Positions 8,911 through 17,046 of a stretch of 64,000 nucleotides of DNA are shown here, one piece after another. Source of the DNA: Bog-257 sp963846715 (GTDB taxonomy: Bacteria > Acidobacteriota > Terriglobia > Terriglobales > Acidobacteriaceae); NCBI GenBank assembly GCA_963846715.1, contig CAWJXA010000001.1:248001-312000 (forward strand). The letters are read 5' to 3'. The translations under genes and the position numbers were made by a program. The notes below the pieces were generated by a model. That model was not told where the DNA came from. It did no database searches and worked only from the letters and a program-made list of their open reading frames with translations. Position 1 is the first letter of the stretch; the number at the start of each line of letters is the position of its first letter.

Positions 8911-9699
8911 TCAGTCTCCTTTTACCTTTCCTGTATTCTTCATCTTCTTACTCTTCTTTTTTGCCTTCTTGCGACTCTCCAATGACACGTCCGCTACCTT
9001 GACGGCAGAGGTTGGACTGGCAGGAGCTGAACTGCCCGGAAGATGGTCCACGCCGTCTCCCCACAAGCGAAAACCTCCAAGAAAAGCGTTCTCATTGTTA
9101 CCTGCCCGGCAGCCGGGAGGCAGTTCTTTCAACTTCTTGACGTTGCCTCCGCCCAGCACGATGTCGTTGGGCTCCAGGGCGGCCGAGATGCGGGTCACCA
9201 CGTCAAAGACATGGCGCTCCCACTTTTTTCTGCCCATCCGCTCCAGCCCGCGCAGGCCGACATAGTCCTCGTACGTTCCTCGCTTGTAAGGCAGGTGGGC
9301 CAACTCCATAGGCTCCACGTGTTTGTCCACGATCATCGTGGATCCCAGACCGGTTCCCAGTCCAAGAAAAAGCATCCGCCCTTTGATGTAGCTGCCCAGG
9401 GCCTGCATGGCCGCGTCATTCATAACCTTTACGGGGCGGCCAAACGCCTTTTCATAGTCAAACCCTACCCATCCTGATGCCAGGTTATGCGGCTCTGAGA
9501 TTGGACGCCCCTGCGTCACCACGCCGGGATAGCCAATCGAGACCACATCGTACTTCCACTTCGCAGCCAGCTTCTTAGCTTCGGCGACCATCAGCTGCGG
9601 CGTCATTTTCGGTCCCGAAACAAACTTCTGCGGAACGTCCTGACCCGTGGCCAGAATCTTGACGTGAGTGCCGCCAACATCCACCGCGAGCACGTCCAT
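8911..9699 (-). CDS. ppgK: ROK-family glucokinase, polyphosphate glucokinase-like
   Basis: 262 residues. The N-terminal phosphate-binding loop AVDVGGTHVKIL, the GYPGVV segment, the NDAAMQALGSY motif and LGLGTGLGS follow the order seen in polyphosphate/ATP glucokinases of the ROK group. The role would be to phosphorylate glucose to glucose-6-phosphate, feeding the other operon genes. The usual ROK zinc motif is absent, as in polyphosphate glucokinases. After about residue 195 comes a low-complexity tail rich in serine and proline, ending in a run of lysines (KKAKKKSKKMKN). Polyphosphate versus ATP as donor is inferred from family resemblance and is uncertain. The start overlaps the tal stop (TAATG). 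Confidence 0.75.
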   Translation of the reverse strand: MDVLAVDVGGTHVKILATGQDVPQKFVSGPKMTPQLMVAEAKKLAAKWKYDVVSIGYPGVVTQGRPISEPHNLASGWVGFDYEKAFGRPVKVMNDAAMQALGSYIKGRMLFLGLGTGLGSTMIVDKHVEPMELAHLPYKRGTYEDYVGLRGLERMGRKKWERHVFDVVTRISAALEPNDIVLGGGNVKKLKELPPGCRAGNNENAFLGGFRLWGDGVDHLPGSSAPASPTSAVKVADVSLESRKKAKKKSKKMKNTGKVKGD

Positions 9700-10787
9700 T
9701 ACGACGCCCCTTTCGCGATGGCCGCACTCTTCGAAGCAATCACTCCCAGCAATTCCTTCCAGGAGTCGTCGAATGACTTCGCCCCTTCTTCCTGCAGCTG
9801 CGCGCCCAGAGCATCGATATCGACACCCGCTTTGGCAAACTGCGCCAGCACTTGCTCGCAGTCGCCACCGTCAGCAGGTAGTACCCCGCCGATGTTGCCA
9901 TGATCTGCCAACGCCTTCAACGTGCCTTCCGGCATCGTATTAACGGTATCGGGGGCTGCCAGCGATTTGATGTAGAGAACATCGGAGGCCTTGGGGTCTT
10001 TGGTGCCAGTGCTTGCCCACAGTAAACGCTGCGGTTTAACTCCGGCTTTCACAATTGCCTGGACTCGCGGCGAGGCCAGAAATTCGCGATAGGCCTTATA
10101 AGTCCGCTTGGCAATCGCGATCCCCAAACGGTCGAGCAATTCGGCGGGCACCTTGTTGGCAACGGCGACGTCCCATCGGCTAATGAACACCGACGCCACT
10201 GATCCGACATTGGACGGCAGGCCGGCAGCGACGCGCCGCTCGATGCCGCGAAGGTAGGCTTCAGCCGCTGCCAGGTAATGCTCCCGCGAGAACAGTAGAG
10301 TCACGTTGATCGAAACGCCGGCGAAGATCGCCTCTTCTATGGCGGGTAGGCCTTCTTTTGTGCCGGGAATCTTGATGAACAGGTTGGGCTGTCCTGCTCG
10401 AGCGTGCAGGTCCTTGGCCGCCGCCAGGGTGTTGCTGGTGTTATACGCCAGCAGCGGAGACACCTCTAATGATACCCATCCGTCCACACCTTTAGTCTGC
10501 TCGTGGATGGGCCGGAACAGTTGGGCGGCCCGGGTCAAATCTTCAATCGCCAGCTCGAAAAACAATCCTTCGCCTGACTTGCCCTCGCCCAACTTCTGCC
10601 GGATAGCCGGGTCATAGGTCGCGCTGTTTTTGATGGCGTGATCGAAAATCGTGGGATTCGACGTCAGCCCGGTGACTGACAGCTCGTCGATATAGCGTTT
10701 CAGCGTGCCGCTGTCGAGCAGGTCGCGGGTTATGTTGTCCAGCCACAGACTCTGGCCCAGGTCGTGAAGCAGTTGGGTCGCCTTCAT
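9699..10787 (-). CDS. tal: Transaldolase
   Basis: 362 residues, matching the longer bacterial transaldolases. It transfers a dihydroxyacetone unit between sugar phosphates in the non-oxidative pentose-phosphate pathway. Visible: LWLDNITRDLLDSG and TGLTSNPTIFDHAI near the N-terminus (transaldolase signature 1), SLEVSPLLAYNT, and the Schiff-base lysine in NLFIKIPGTKEG (about residue 133). It is the first gene of the minus-strand sugar-phosphate operon; its stop overlaps the next start by one base. No transketolase is in the window. Confidence 0.95.
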   Translation of the reverse strand: MKATQLLHDLGQSLWLDNITRDLLDSGTLKRYIDELSVTGLTSNPTIFDHAIKNSATYDPAIRQKLGEGKSGEGLFFELAIEDLTRAAQLFRPIHEQTKGVDGWVSLEVSPLLAYNTSNTLAAAKDLHARAGQPNLFIKIPGTKEGLPAIEEAIFAGVSINVTLLFSREHYLAAAEAYLRGIERRVAAGLPSNVGSVASVFISRWDVAVANKVPAELLDRLGIAIAKRTYKAYREFLASPRVQAIVKAGVKPQRLLWASTGTKDPKASDVLYIKSLAAPDTVNTMPEGTLKALADHGNIGGVLPADGGDCEQVLAQFAKAGVDIDALGAQLQEEGAKSFDDSWKELLGVIASKSAAIAKGAS

Positions 10788-11091
10788 AATTTCTCCTCAA
10801 ATTGCCGCGCTGGAAAATTATCAGCCCCGGCCCGAACCTACAACTGATAAATTTCTAGGTGCCTTCGTTCATGTTCGCAAGCAGAGTCGGGCGCAACCAG
10901 GCGGAATAACGAGACAATTTGGACGCGCAATTTGGTGTCGGCCCCGACTGATACGAATCGGGCAGTTAGTTCGAATAGCGCCTATTATAGCTGCGGCGGC
11001 TGGGCTGCGGTGGCAATGCTCTGTTAAAGTTTTTGGACGAACTCGGCCGCCTCAGGCCGCGATAGTAGACCGCACGGACCGGGATATTAGC
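10788..11091. other. Divergent intergenic region between tal and the mutarotase gene
   Basis: 304 bases that must hold promoters for both directions. On the minus strand a perfect TATAAT lies at 10984-10989, about 200 bases before tal, but no good -35 hexamer sits at 16-18 bases (the nearest, TTGCCA, is 21 bases away). A short inverted repeat, CGGCC-6-GGCCG, lies at 11044-11059 just before the plus-strand gene. I see no open frame, riboswitch or RNA gene that I can support. Confidence 0.4.
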
Positions 11092-12018
11092 ATGCAAACT
11101 GCTGCTCAGATTACCGAGTTGAATGGTCGGTTTGAAATCGCCGGTGTCGCACAGATCGTCGAAGGCCAGGGTGGCCTGGCGAAGGTGGAGATAACTTGTC
11201 CCACCGCGGCCGCGGAGATGTACCTGCATGGGGCACAAGTGACCTCTTGGAAGCCAGCTGGCGCCGAAGAGGTGCTCTTCCTCAGCTCGCGGTCGCAATG
11301 GCAGGAGGGCCATGCCATTCGTGGGGGCGTTCCCATTTGTTTTCCCTGGTTTCGAGCCAAATCTGACGATCCTGCCGCTCCGGCCCACGGATTTGTGCGC
11401 ACCAAAGCGTGGCGCCTTGAGTCGATTGCGCAGCGGGATGGTGCGGTTTCCGTAAGCATGGTCACAGAAAGCGATGCCAACACAAAGCGATGGTGGCCGG
11501 CAGACTTTCGGCTTGTCCTGCGTGCAACGTTTGGGTCCGAACTGCGGCTTGAACTTGAGCTGACAAATACCGGGTTAACAGCGTTACGGTTTGAGGAGGC
11601 ACTGCATTCCTACTTCAACGTAGGACAGGTTCAGGTGGCTCGATTGCACGATCTGGACAAAGTTCATTACCTCGACAACACGGACTCGAATCGCGAGAAA
11701 GTACAGCAAGGCGATGTGGTGCTCGCTGGTGAAACCGACCGTGCGTACCTTACCCGCCAGCCTCAGGTTCAATTGGAAGATCCCACCTTGCGGCGCGGTC
11801 TTCATATCGCCAAGGAAAACTCGTCCACCACGGTTGTGTGGAATCCGTGGGCGGAGGGCGCGCGGGCTTTGGCAGACCTCGGCGATGACGAGTGGACGCA
11901 GATGCTCTGTGTGGAAGCCAGCAACGTTCTGAGGGGGGCCGTTGACGTTAAGCCGGGTGAACGGCACCGCCTGGCCGTCAATATTCGCCTCGCCGATGCA
12001 CCGATTGTCCCGCCTTAG
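11092..12018 (+). CDS. D-hexose-6-phosphate mutarotase (glucose-6-phosphate 1-epimerase)
   Basis: 308 residues of the aldose 1-epimerase fold, YeaD branch. The segment HAIRGGVPICFPWFR (about residues 78-92) followed by PAHGFVRTKAW contains the histidine used in catalysis in this family, and EALHSYFNVG carries the second histidine. A glutamate in LCVEASNV near the C-terminus fits the catalytic base. It would interconvert the alpha and beta anomers of glucose-6-phosphate, speeding supply of the beta anomer to Zwf. That suits its place divergent from the zwf operon. Cytoplasmic, no signal peptide. Confidence 0.88.
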   Translation: MQTAAQITELNGRFEIAGVAQIVEGQGGLAKVEITCPTAAAEMYLHGAQVTSWKPAGAEEVLFLSSRSQWQEGHAIRGGVPICFPWFRAKSDDPAAPAHGFVRTKAWRLESIAQRDGAVSVSMVTESDANTKRWWPADFRLVLRATFGSELRLELELTNTGLTALRFEEALHSYFNVGQVQVARLHDLDKVHYLDNTDSNREKVQQGDVVLAGETDRAYLTRQPQVQLEDPTLRRGLHIAKENSSTTVVWNPWAEGARALADLGDDEWTQMLCVEASNVLRGAVDVKPGERHRLAVNIRLADAPIVPP

Positions 12019-12258
12019 CTGATCGCTTGTTCTCACGAAATATATCCGCCTTGGCCTGCCCGCTAAGTGCTGGATGGCCTGCGCGCTGCGCCGATCGAGA
12101 ACCCGACTGCGAATTTGTGGGTATCGCGACGGCGGAACGCGATACAATACGCGGCATCTGTAGCCCAGGGCACTGTCGTCCCGGCATTAGCAATCGCCCG
12201 ACTCCTTCTCCAGGTTGTCGAACAGAACTGATTGCACTTATTAAAGGGGAGAGTCCGA

Positions 12259-13314
12259 ATGGGCGGAGTCGCGATGGGAAGCGGGAGCCAGGTTCCGATT
12301 ACCGAACTGGATGTCCTCTGGATCACCGCGGGCCTTGGTTGCGACGGCGAAACCATCGCGATGACCGCGGCGACACAACCGAGCATCGAAGACATTGTTG
12401 GCGGCTCGCTGCCCTGGATCCCGAAGATTCATTTCCACAATCCTTTCCTTGCGATTGAAAATGGGGACGACTTCCTAAGGCCCTTTCACGCCGCCGCGAA
12501 GGGCAACCTCGGCCCGTTTATCCTGGTGGTCGAAGGCTCGATTCCCAATGAGCACAATAAGGAGGAAGGATATTGGGCGGCGTGGGGCAGCGACGCTGAA
12601 ACCGGACAACCAATTCTGACCTGCGATTGGATTGACCGTCTGGCGCCCAACGCGTGGGCAGTCGTCGCGGTCGGGACATGCGCAACTTACGGCGGGATTC
12701 ATGCCATGCAAGGAAATCCAACCGGGTGCATGGGACTTCCCGATTACCTGGGATGGAAGTGGAAATCGAAGGCAAATATCCCCATCGTGTGCGTTCCAGG
12801 CTGTCCGGCGCAGCCCGACAACATGACGGAGACCCTGCTGTATTTGTTTCACATGGCATCTGGACGCGTTCCCATGATTCCGCTGGATGAGGCATTGCGC
12901 CCCACTTGGTTGTTTGGCCAAACTGTCCATGAAGGGTGCGATCGCGGTGGGTACTACGAACAGGCCGACTTTGCGCGGGAATACGGATCACCGCTATGCA
13001 TCGTGAAACTGGGATGCTGGGGTCCCGTGGTGCAGTGCAACGTGGGCAAACGCGGATGGATGAATGGGATCGGTGGTTGTCCAAACATTGGCGGAATCTG
13101 CATTGGGTGTACCATGCCGGGTTTTCCCGACAAGTTCATGCCGTTTATGAACCAGCCCCCGGGTTCGCTATTGTCGTCGAGCGCGGTGCAGACCTATGGA
13201 AAAGCAATCCATGCTTTGCGAAGATTTACCCAGGCGTCACTGAATAAGGAGCCCAGTTGGCGACGACGCCAGTTACCTTTCCAAGAGACGAAACCAGATT
13301 CCGCCAGTCCTTAG
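12259..13314 (+). CDS. hhyS: [NiFe] hydrogenase small subunit, group 1h-like, copy 1
   Basis: 351 residues from the ATG at 12259, preceded by AAGGGGAGAG; a start 27 bases upstream is possible but lacks this site. The protein lacks a twin-arginine signal, so the enzyme is cytoplasmic or on the inner membrane face. The proximal-cluster motif is GLGCDGET (C28-D29) instead of the usual CxxC, which matches group 1h enzymes where an aspartate is a ligand. Further ligand motifs: GTCATYGGI, PGCPAQPDN, HEGCDRGGYYEQ, CIVKLGCWGP, GCPNIGGICIGCTMPGFPDK. The subunit carries three iron-sulfur clusters that take electrons from the NiFe site. No large-subunit gene follows; instead a kinase/regulator pair does. 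It is clearly homologous to 15960-17024 along its whole length. Confidence 0.92.
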   Translation: MGGVAMGSGSQVPITELDVLWITAGLGCDGETIAMTAATQPSIEDIVGGSLPWIPKIHFHNPFLAIENGDDFLRPFHAAAKGNLGPFILVVEGSIPNEHNKEEGYWAAWGSDAETGQPILTCDWIDRLAPNAWAVVAVGTCATYGGIHAMQGNPTGCMGLPDYLGWKWKSKANIPIVCVPGCPAQPDNMTETLLYLFHMASGRVPMIPLDEALRPTWLFGQTVHEGCDRGGYYEQADFAREYGSPLCIVKLGCWGPVVQCNVGKRGWMNGIGGCPNIGGICIGCTMPGFPDKFMPFMNQPPGSLLSSSAVQTYGKAIHALRRFTQASLNKEPSWRRRQLPFQETKPDSASP

Positions 13315-13356
13315 CGACTTGAGGTACTTGCCTAACTCAAGAACTGTGATACGAAA

Positions 13357-14955
13357 ATGGCCTCACCCTCTGAAATTCGACCGCTAGACGGTGCTCAAAT
13401 GCAGTCGCTCCCCGACGAAAACGAGTCAGGCCCCAGCTATGCCGAGGCCGAGGCTGTTCTTCAAGAGCTCGCGAGCGTGTTTTTCGAGAGCGACGTCGGA
13501 GATGCGGGTCCCCTGCGTATCTCCAACGAAGACGCAAGGTCAATGCCTGCCATCCCGCTCCCAAATTTAGAAGCGAAGTACCGGGCTCTCGTCGAGCAGA
13601 TTCCCGCTGTCGTTTTCATGGCTTCGCTGGACGATGGCATAGGCGAAGCCTACGTGAGTCCTCAGATCGAGCAGGTGCTGGGCTTTACGCAAGAGGAGTG
13701 GCTGCAGGACCCGGTCCGCTGGTATCGCCAGGTGCATCCAGACGACAAACAACGCTGGAGCATAGAAGCAGCTGAATTGTTTCTCTCGGGGAAACCTCTG
13801 CGATCGGCCTATCGGGTACTGGCGCGCGACGGAAGAGTTATCTGGTTTCATTGCGAAGCCAAGATGATCCGGCGGGATGACGGCCAGCCGTGGTTCATTC
13901 ACGGAGTCGGATTCGACATTACCGACCTGAAGCAAACGGAAGAAGCGCTGCAGGAAGAACGCAATGTGGTTTCAGCTATTCTCGACACAGTCGGGACACT
14001 GGTCGTGGTACTCGACCCTTCCGGTCGAATCATCCGCTTCAATCGCGCCTGTGAGCGCACCACCGGATACACCTTCGCACAAGTGAAGTACACATACATA
14101 TGGGAGTTGTTCAACACGCCGGAAGAGGCCAGACGGTGCAAGGCGATGTTCGCTCAGATGCGGGAAGGCCAATTGCAGAAGGATTACGAAAGCGATTGGG
14201 TCTCCCGAAATGGCGAGCGTCATTCGATCGCCTGGTCGGGCACTAGTCTACCCGGTGAGAAGGGATCACCAGCGTACATCATTGTCACTGGAATCGACAT
14301 CACCGAGCGGAAACGCCTCGAGCAAGCCATTCTGGAAATCAGTTCACGGGAACAACGACGGATCGGCCAGGATCTCCATGACGGGCTTGGGCAACACTTG
14401 ACCGGCATCGCTTTCATGAGTAAGGTGCAGGAGCAAAAACTCGCGGAGCAGGGTTTGCCTGAAGCTGCAGATGCCGCCAAAATTGTCAGGCTGGTGACCG
14501 AGGCGATTAACAAGACCCGCGAACTCTCCCGTGGTCTTCTTCCGGTGGTTTCAGAGTCGCGCGGCCTTATGTCGGCGCTTCAGCAGTGGGCAGGCGAAGT
14601 ACAGGACTTGTTCGGAATCTCGTGCATATTTCTGTGTATTGAACCGGTGCTGATCCACGATGACACAGTCGCCACGCACCTTTATCATATCGCTCAGGAA
14701 GCGGTTAACAATGCGATCAAGCATGGAAAGCCTGGTCACATTGTAATTGCTCTTGGGGGAACTGGTGACCGAGGATCGCTGGCTATTACCGATGACGGCT
14801 CCGGTATCCACAAAGTATCGCCGGGCAACGAGGGCATGGGGCTTCACATCATGAACTATCGGGCAAAAATGATCGGAGGCACGCTGGAGGTACATCCCGG
14901 CAAGCCACGCGGGACTGTGGTCAGTTGCAACTTCCCGATCCGAGGTAAGGAGTAA
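13357..14955 (+). CDS. PAS-domain sensor histidine kinase (NarL-class)
   Basis: 532 residues, no membrane segment visible, so a soluble sensor. Two PAS domains: about 75-190 (AKYRALVEQIPAVVFMASLD ... GVGFDITDLKQTEEA) and 200-320 (VVSAILDTVGTLVVVLDPSG ... GIDITERKRLEQ). A HisKA_3 domain follows with RRIGQDLHDGLGQHL, phosphoacceptor His341, then a HATPase domain with the N box (HIAQEAVNNAIKHGKPG) and G boxes (DDGSGI, EGMGLHIMNYRA). It lies 42 bases after the first small-subunit gene and 6 bases before its response regulator, so the three probably share a transcript. Signal unknown; a PAS cofactor (haem or flavin) sensing oxygen or redox is possible but not shown. Confidence 0.9.
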   Translation: MASPSEIRPLDGAQMQSLPDENESGPSYAEAEAVLQELASVFFESDVGDAGPLRISNEDARSMPAIPLPNLEAKYRALVEQIPAVVFMASLDDGIGEAYVSPQIEQVLGFTQEEWLQDPVRWYRQVHPDDKQRWSIEAAELFLSGKPLRSAYRVLARDGRVIWFHCEAKMIRRDDGQPWFIHGVGFDITDLKQTEEALQEERNVVSAILDTVGTLVVVLDPSGRIIRFNRACERTTGYTFAQVKYTYIWELFNTPEEARRCKAMFAQMREGQLQKDYESDWVSRNGERHSIAWSGTSLPGEKGSPAYIIVTGIDITERKRLEQAILEISSREQRRIGQDLHDGLGQHLTGIAFMSKVQEQKLAEQGLPEAADAAKIVRLVTEAINKTRELSRGLLPVVSESRGLMSALQQWAGEVQDLFGISCIFLCIEPVLIHDDTVATHLYHIAQEAVNNAIKHGKPGHIVIALGGTGDRGSLAITDDGSGIHKVSPGNEGMGLHIMNYRAKMIGGTLEVHPGKPRGTVVSCNFPIRGKE

Positions 14956-14961
14956 AACAGC

Positions 14962-15654
14962 ATGGCTCCGGCAACGAAGCGACAGGACACCGGCACTGCA
15001 CCCAAAAGGAAAGTCTTTGTGGTTGATGACCATCCCATCGTACGGCAGGGACTGGCACAAATGGTTAATCGTGAGCCGGACCTTATCGTCTGTGGCGAGG
15101 CCGAGGACGCCTCCACCGTCTTGCAGGCAATCGTAACCGTTAAACCCGATCTCATGATCGTCGACATTTCACTCAATGGACCCGACGGTCTCGAATTACT
15201 CAAGAACATTCGCACCCGATATCCAGCCTTGCCCGTATTGATTCTCTCCATGCATGACGAGTCCATTTACGCCGAGCGTGCATTGCGCGCAGGCGCAAAT
15301 GGCTACATCATGAAGCATGAAGCGGCAGAGAAGGTGTTGGAAGCGGTGCGGCAGATCCTTAATCATGAGACCTATGTGAGCGACCGGGTCGCGAGCAAAA
15401 TACTGCAGCGTTATATAAGCGGCTCCGACAACCCAAGAAGTTCTCCTCTGTCCGAGCTTTCCGACCGGGAACTCGAGGTGTTCCGCTTAATCGGCATGGG
15501 ACATAGCACCAGAATGATTGCCGAAGAGCTGCATCTGAGCGTCAAGACCGTGGAATCGTACCAGGCACATATAAAAGACAAGTTGTCTCTCAAAAATGGC
15601 CGCGAACTCGTGCAACACGCGATTCAGTGGGTGCTGAGCGAAAAAGTGGCCTAG
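14962..15654 (+). CDS. NarL/FixJ-family response regulator
   Basis: 230 residues. Receiver domain at about 15-130 with the acidic pair in VVDDHP, phosphoacceptor Asp68 (LMIVDIS), the Ser/Thr switch in LSMHD, and the Lys in MKHEA. A LuxR-type helix-turn-helix fills about 165-225 (LSDRELEVFRLIGMGHSTRM, then LHLSVKTVESYQAHIKDKL). The AAGGAG ribosome site overlaps the kinase stop, which suggests translational coupling. As cognate partner of the kinase upstream, a plausible target is the promoter region at 15655-15959 ahead of the second hydrogenase small subunit; that is inference. Confidence 0.93.
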   Translation: MAPATKRQDTGTAPKRKVFVVDDHPIVRQGLAQMVNREPDLIVCGEAEDASTVLQAIVTVKPDLMIVDISLNGPDGLELLKNIRTRYPALPVLILSMHDESIYAERALRAGANGYIMKHEAAEKVLEAVRQILNHETYVSDRVASKILQRYISGSDNPRSSPLSELSDRELEVFRLIGMGHSTRMIAEELHLSVKTVESYQAHIKDKLSLKNGRELVQHAIQWVLSEKVA

Positions 15655-15959
15655 AGTCAACAGTCGCCAAAACGTACGACGCCCCCCGCTTTCCTAATAC
15701 TCGGCCAATCCATCGGGAATTTCCCCATTCCTGGGCGCGCACTTTTCCTTCATCTGAATTCAGGTTGTGAAGATCCGAAGTTTGTTTGATTCTACCGGAC
15801 GGTGTACGGCACCCCATTTCACGCTTACCTGGGAATCTGTGACCAGTGATTAGGGCGGTAGCCATCCACGCTTGAGCAGAACGCCGACGATGGGCATGAG
15901 CATGTGAAGACGCGCCGTTCATTCGTCTTGGCGTGGACATTCGAAAGGAGAATCCAGCT
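15655..15959 (+). promoter_or_regulatory. Intergenic region before the hhySL operon
   Basis: 305 bases between the response-regulator gene and the structural hydrogenase genes, presumably holding the hhySL promoter. An 11-base palindrome GGGAATTTCCC (15715-15725, one-base centre) is the clearest dyad and is a possible regulator site. I find no convincing -35/-10 pair and no open frame. The last bases carry AAAGGAG at 15944-15950, nine bases before the hydrogenase ATG. Confidence 0.4.
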
Positions 15960-17024
15960 ATGGCAGCAGAAGCAGTTCCGTACGGTCGAGTAACTCAGAA
16001 AAAGCCGGCTGTTGCGGACGTACACATAGTCTGGATCACAGCCGGACTGGGCTGCGACGGGGACTCAGTGTCCATTACCGCGGCAACACAACCCAGCATT
16101 GAAGATGTCGTATTGGGTGCCATTCCCGGCCTGCCTAAGGTTCATCTGCATAACCCGGTCCTGGCCTACGAGAACGGCGAAGACTTTCTTCGTTCCTTTT
16201 ATCTCGCCGCCGAAGGCAAGCTCGATCCCTTCGTCCTTGTGATGGAGGGATCGATTCCCAACGAGAAAGTTCACCACGATAAGGACGGGTACTGGGCCGC
16301 GCTGGGCACGGACACGGCGACTGGCCAGCCCATCAAGACTACCGAATGGATTGATCGTCTAGCTCCCAAAGCCGTCGCAGTGGTAGCGATCGGGACCTGC
16401 GCGACCTACGGCGGGATTCACGCCATGCAGGGCAATCCCACCGGCTGCATGGGGATGGCGGACTACCTCGGCTGGGATTGGCGATCCAAAGCAGGCTTGC
16501 CCATCGTGAACGTTCCTGGATGTCCGGTGCAGCCTGACAACTTCATGGAGACGGTGCTCTACCTGCTGTACCAGGTCGCCGGGCTGGCGCCCATGATTCC
16601 GCTGGACGATCAGTTGCGTCCCACATGGCTATTCGGTAGCACCGTGCACGAAGGTTGTGACCGCGCCGGTTACTACGAGCAAGGAGACTTCGCCACGGCG
16701 TATGGATCGCCCAAGTGCATCGTGAAGCTTGGCTGCTGGGGGCCGGTGGTCAACTGCAATGTGCCGAAACGCGGCTGGATGGCCGGGATCGGTGGCTGTC
16801 CCAACGTTGGAGGCATTTGCATTGGCTGCACGATGCCGGGCTTCCCAGACAAGTTCATGCCTTTCATGGACGAACCGCCCGGCGCCAAGGTCTCTACTGG
16901 AGCAGCGAGCGCCTACGGACGCGCTGTCGCGGCTTTGCGGTCCATGACCCAGGCAACTCTCAACAAAGAGCCTAAGTGGCGGCATGCGCGTGCAGAACTC
17001 ACCACTGGCTACCACACAAGCTAG
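15960..17024 (+). CDS. hhyS: [NiFe] hydrogenase small subunit, group 1h-like, copy 2
   Basis: 354 residues from the ATG at 15960, placed nine bases after AAAGGAG; an ATG 27 bases upstream lacks a ribosome site. Like copy 1 it has no twin-arginine signal and shows GLGCDGDS (C32-D33) as the proximal-cluster motif, followed by GTCATYGGI, PGCPVQPDN, HEGCDRAGYYEQ, CIVKLGCWGP and the cysteine-rich GCPNVGGICIGCTMPGFPDK. All cluster ligands present in copy 1 are kept. It is 22 bases upstream of the only large-subunit gene, so it is the natural partner. Group 1h enzymes oxidise H2 at atmospheric concentrations and are oxygen-insensitive, passing electrons to the respiratory chain. Confidence 0.95.
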   Translation: MAAEAVPYGRVTQKKPAVADVHIVWITAGLGCDGDSVSITAATQPSIEDVVLGAIPGLPKVHLHNPVLAYENGEDFLRSFYLAAEGKLDPFVLVMEGSIPNEKVHHDKDGYWAALGTDTATGQPIKTTEWIDRLAPKAVAVVAIGTCATYGGIHAMQGNPTGCMGMADYLGWDWRSKAGLPIVNVPGCPVQPDNFMETVLYLLYQVAGLAPMIPLDDQLRPTWLFGSTVHEGCDRAGYYEQGDFATAYGSPKCIVKLGCWGPVVNCNVPKRGWMAGIGGCPNVGGICIGCTMPGFPDKFMPFMDEPPGAKVSTGAASAYGRAVAALRSMTQATLNKEPKWRHARAELTTGYHTS

Positions 17025-17046
17025 AAAATCATAAGGAGCGATCACG

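Noticed and set aside
7991..9265. Open plus-strand frame of 424 codons opposite pgi and the glucokinase-like gene
   Set aside because: Antisense shadow across two real genes with strong family motifs on the other strand; no ribosome site or domain.
10984..10989. TATAAT as the tal operon promoter
   Set aside because: The -10 is perfect, but no -35 lies at proper spacing. It is mentioned in the intergenic entry only as a weak candidate.
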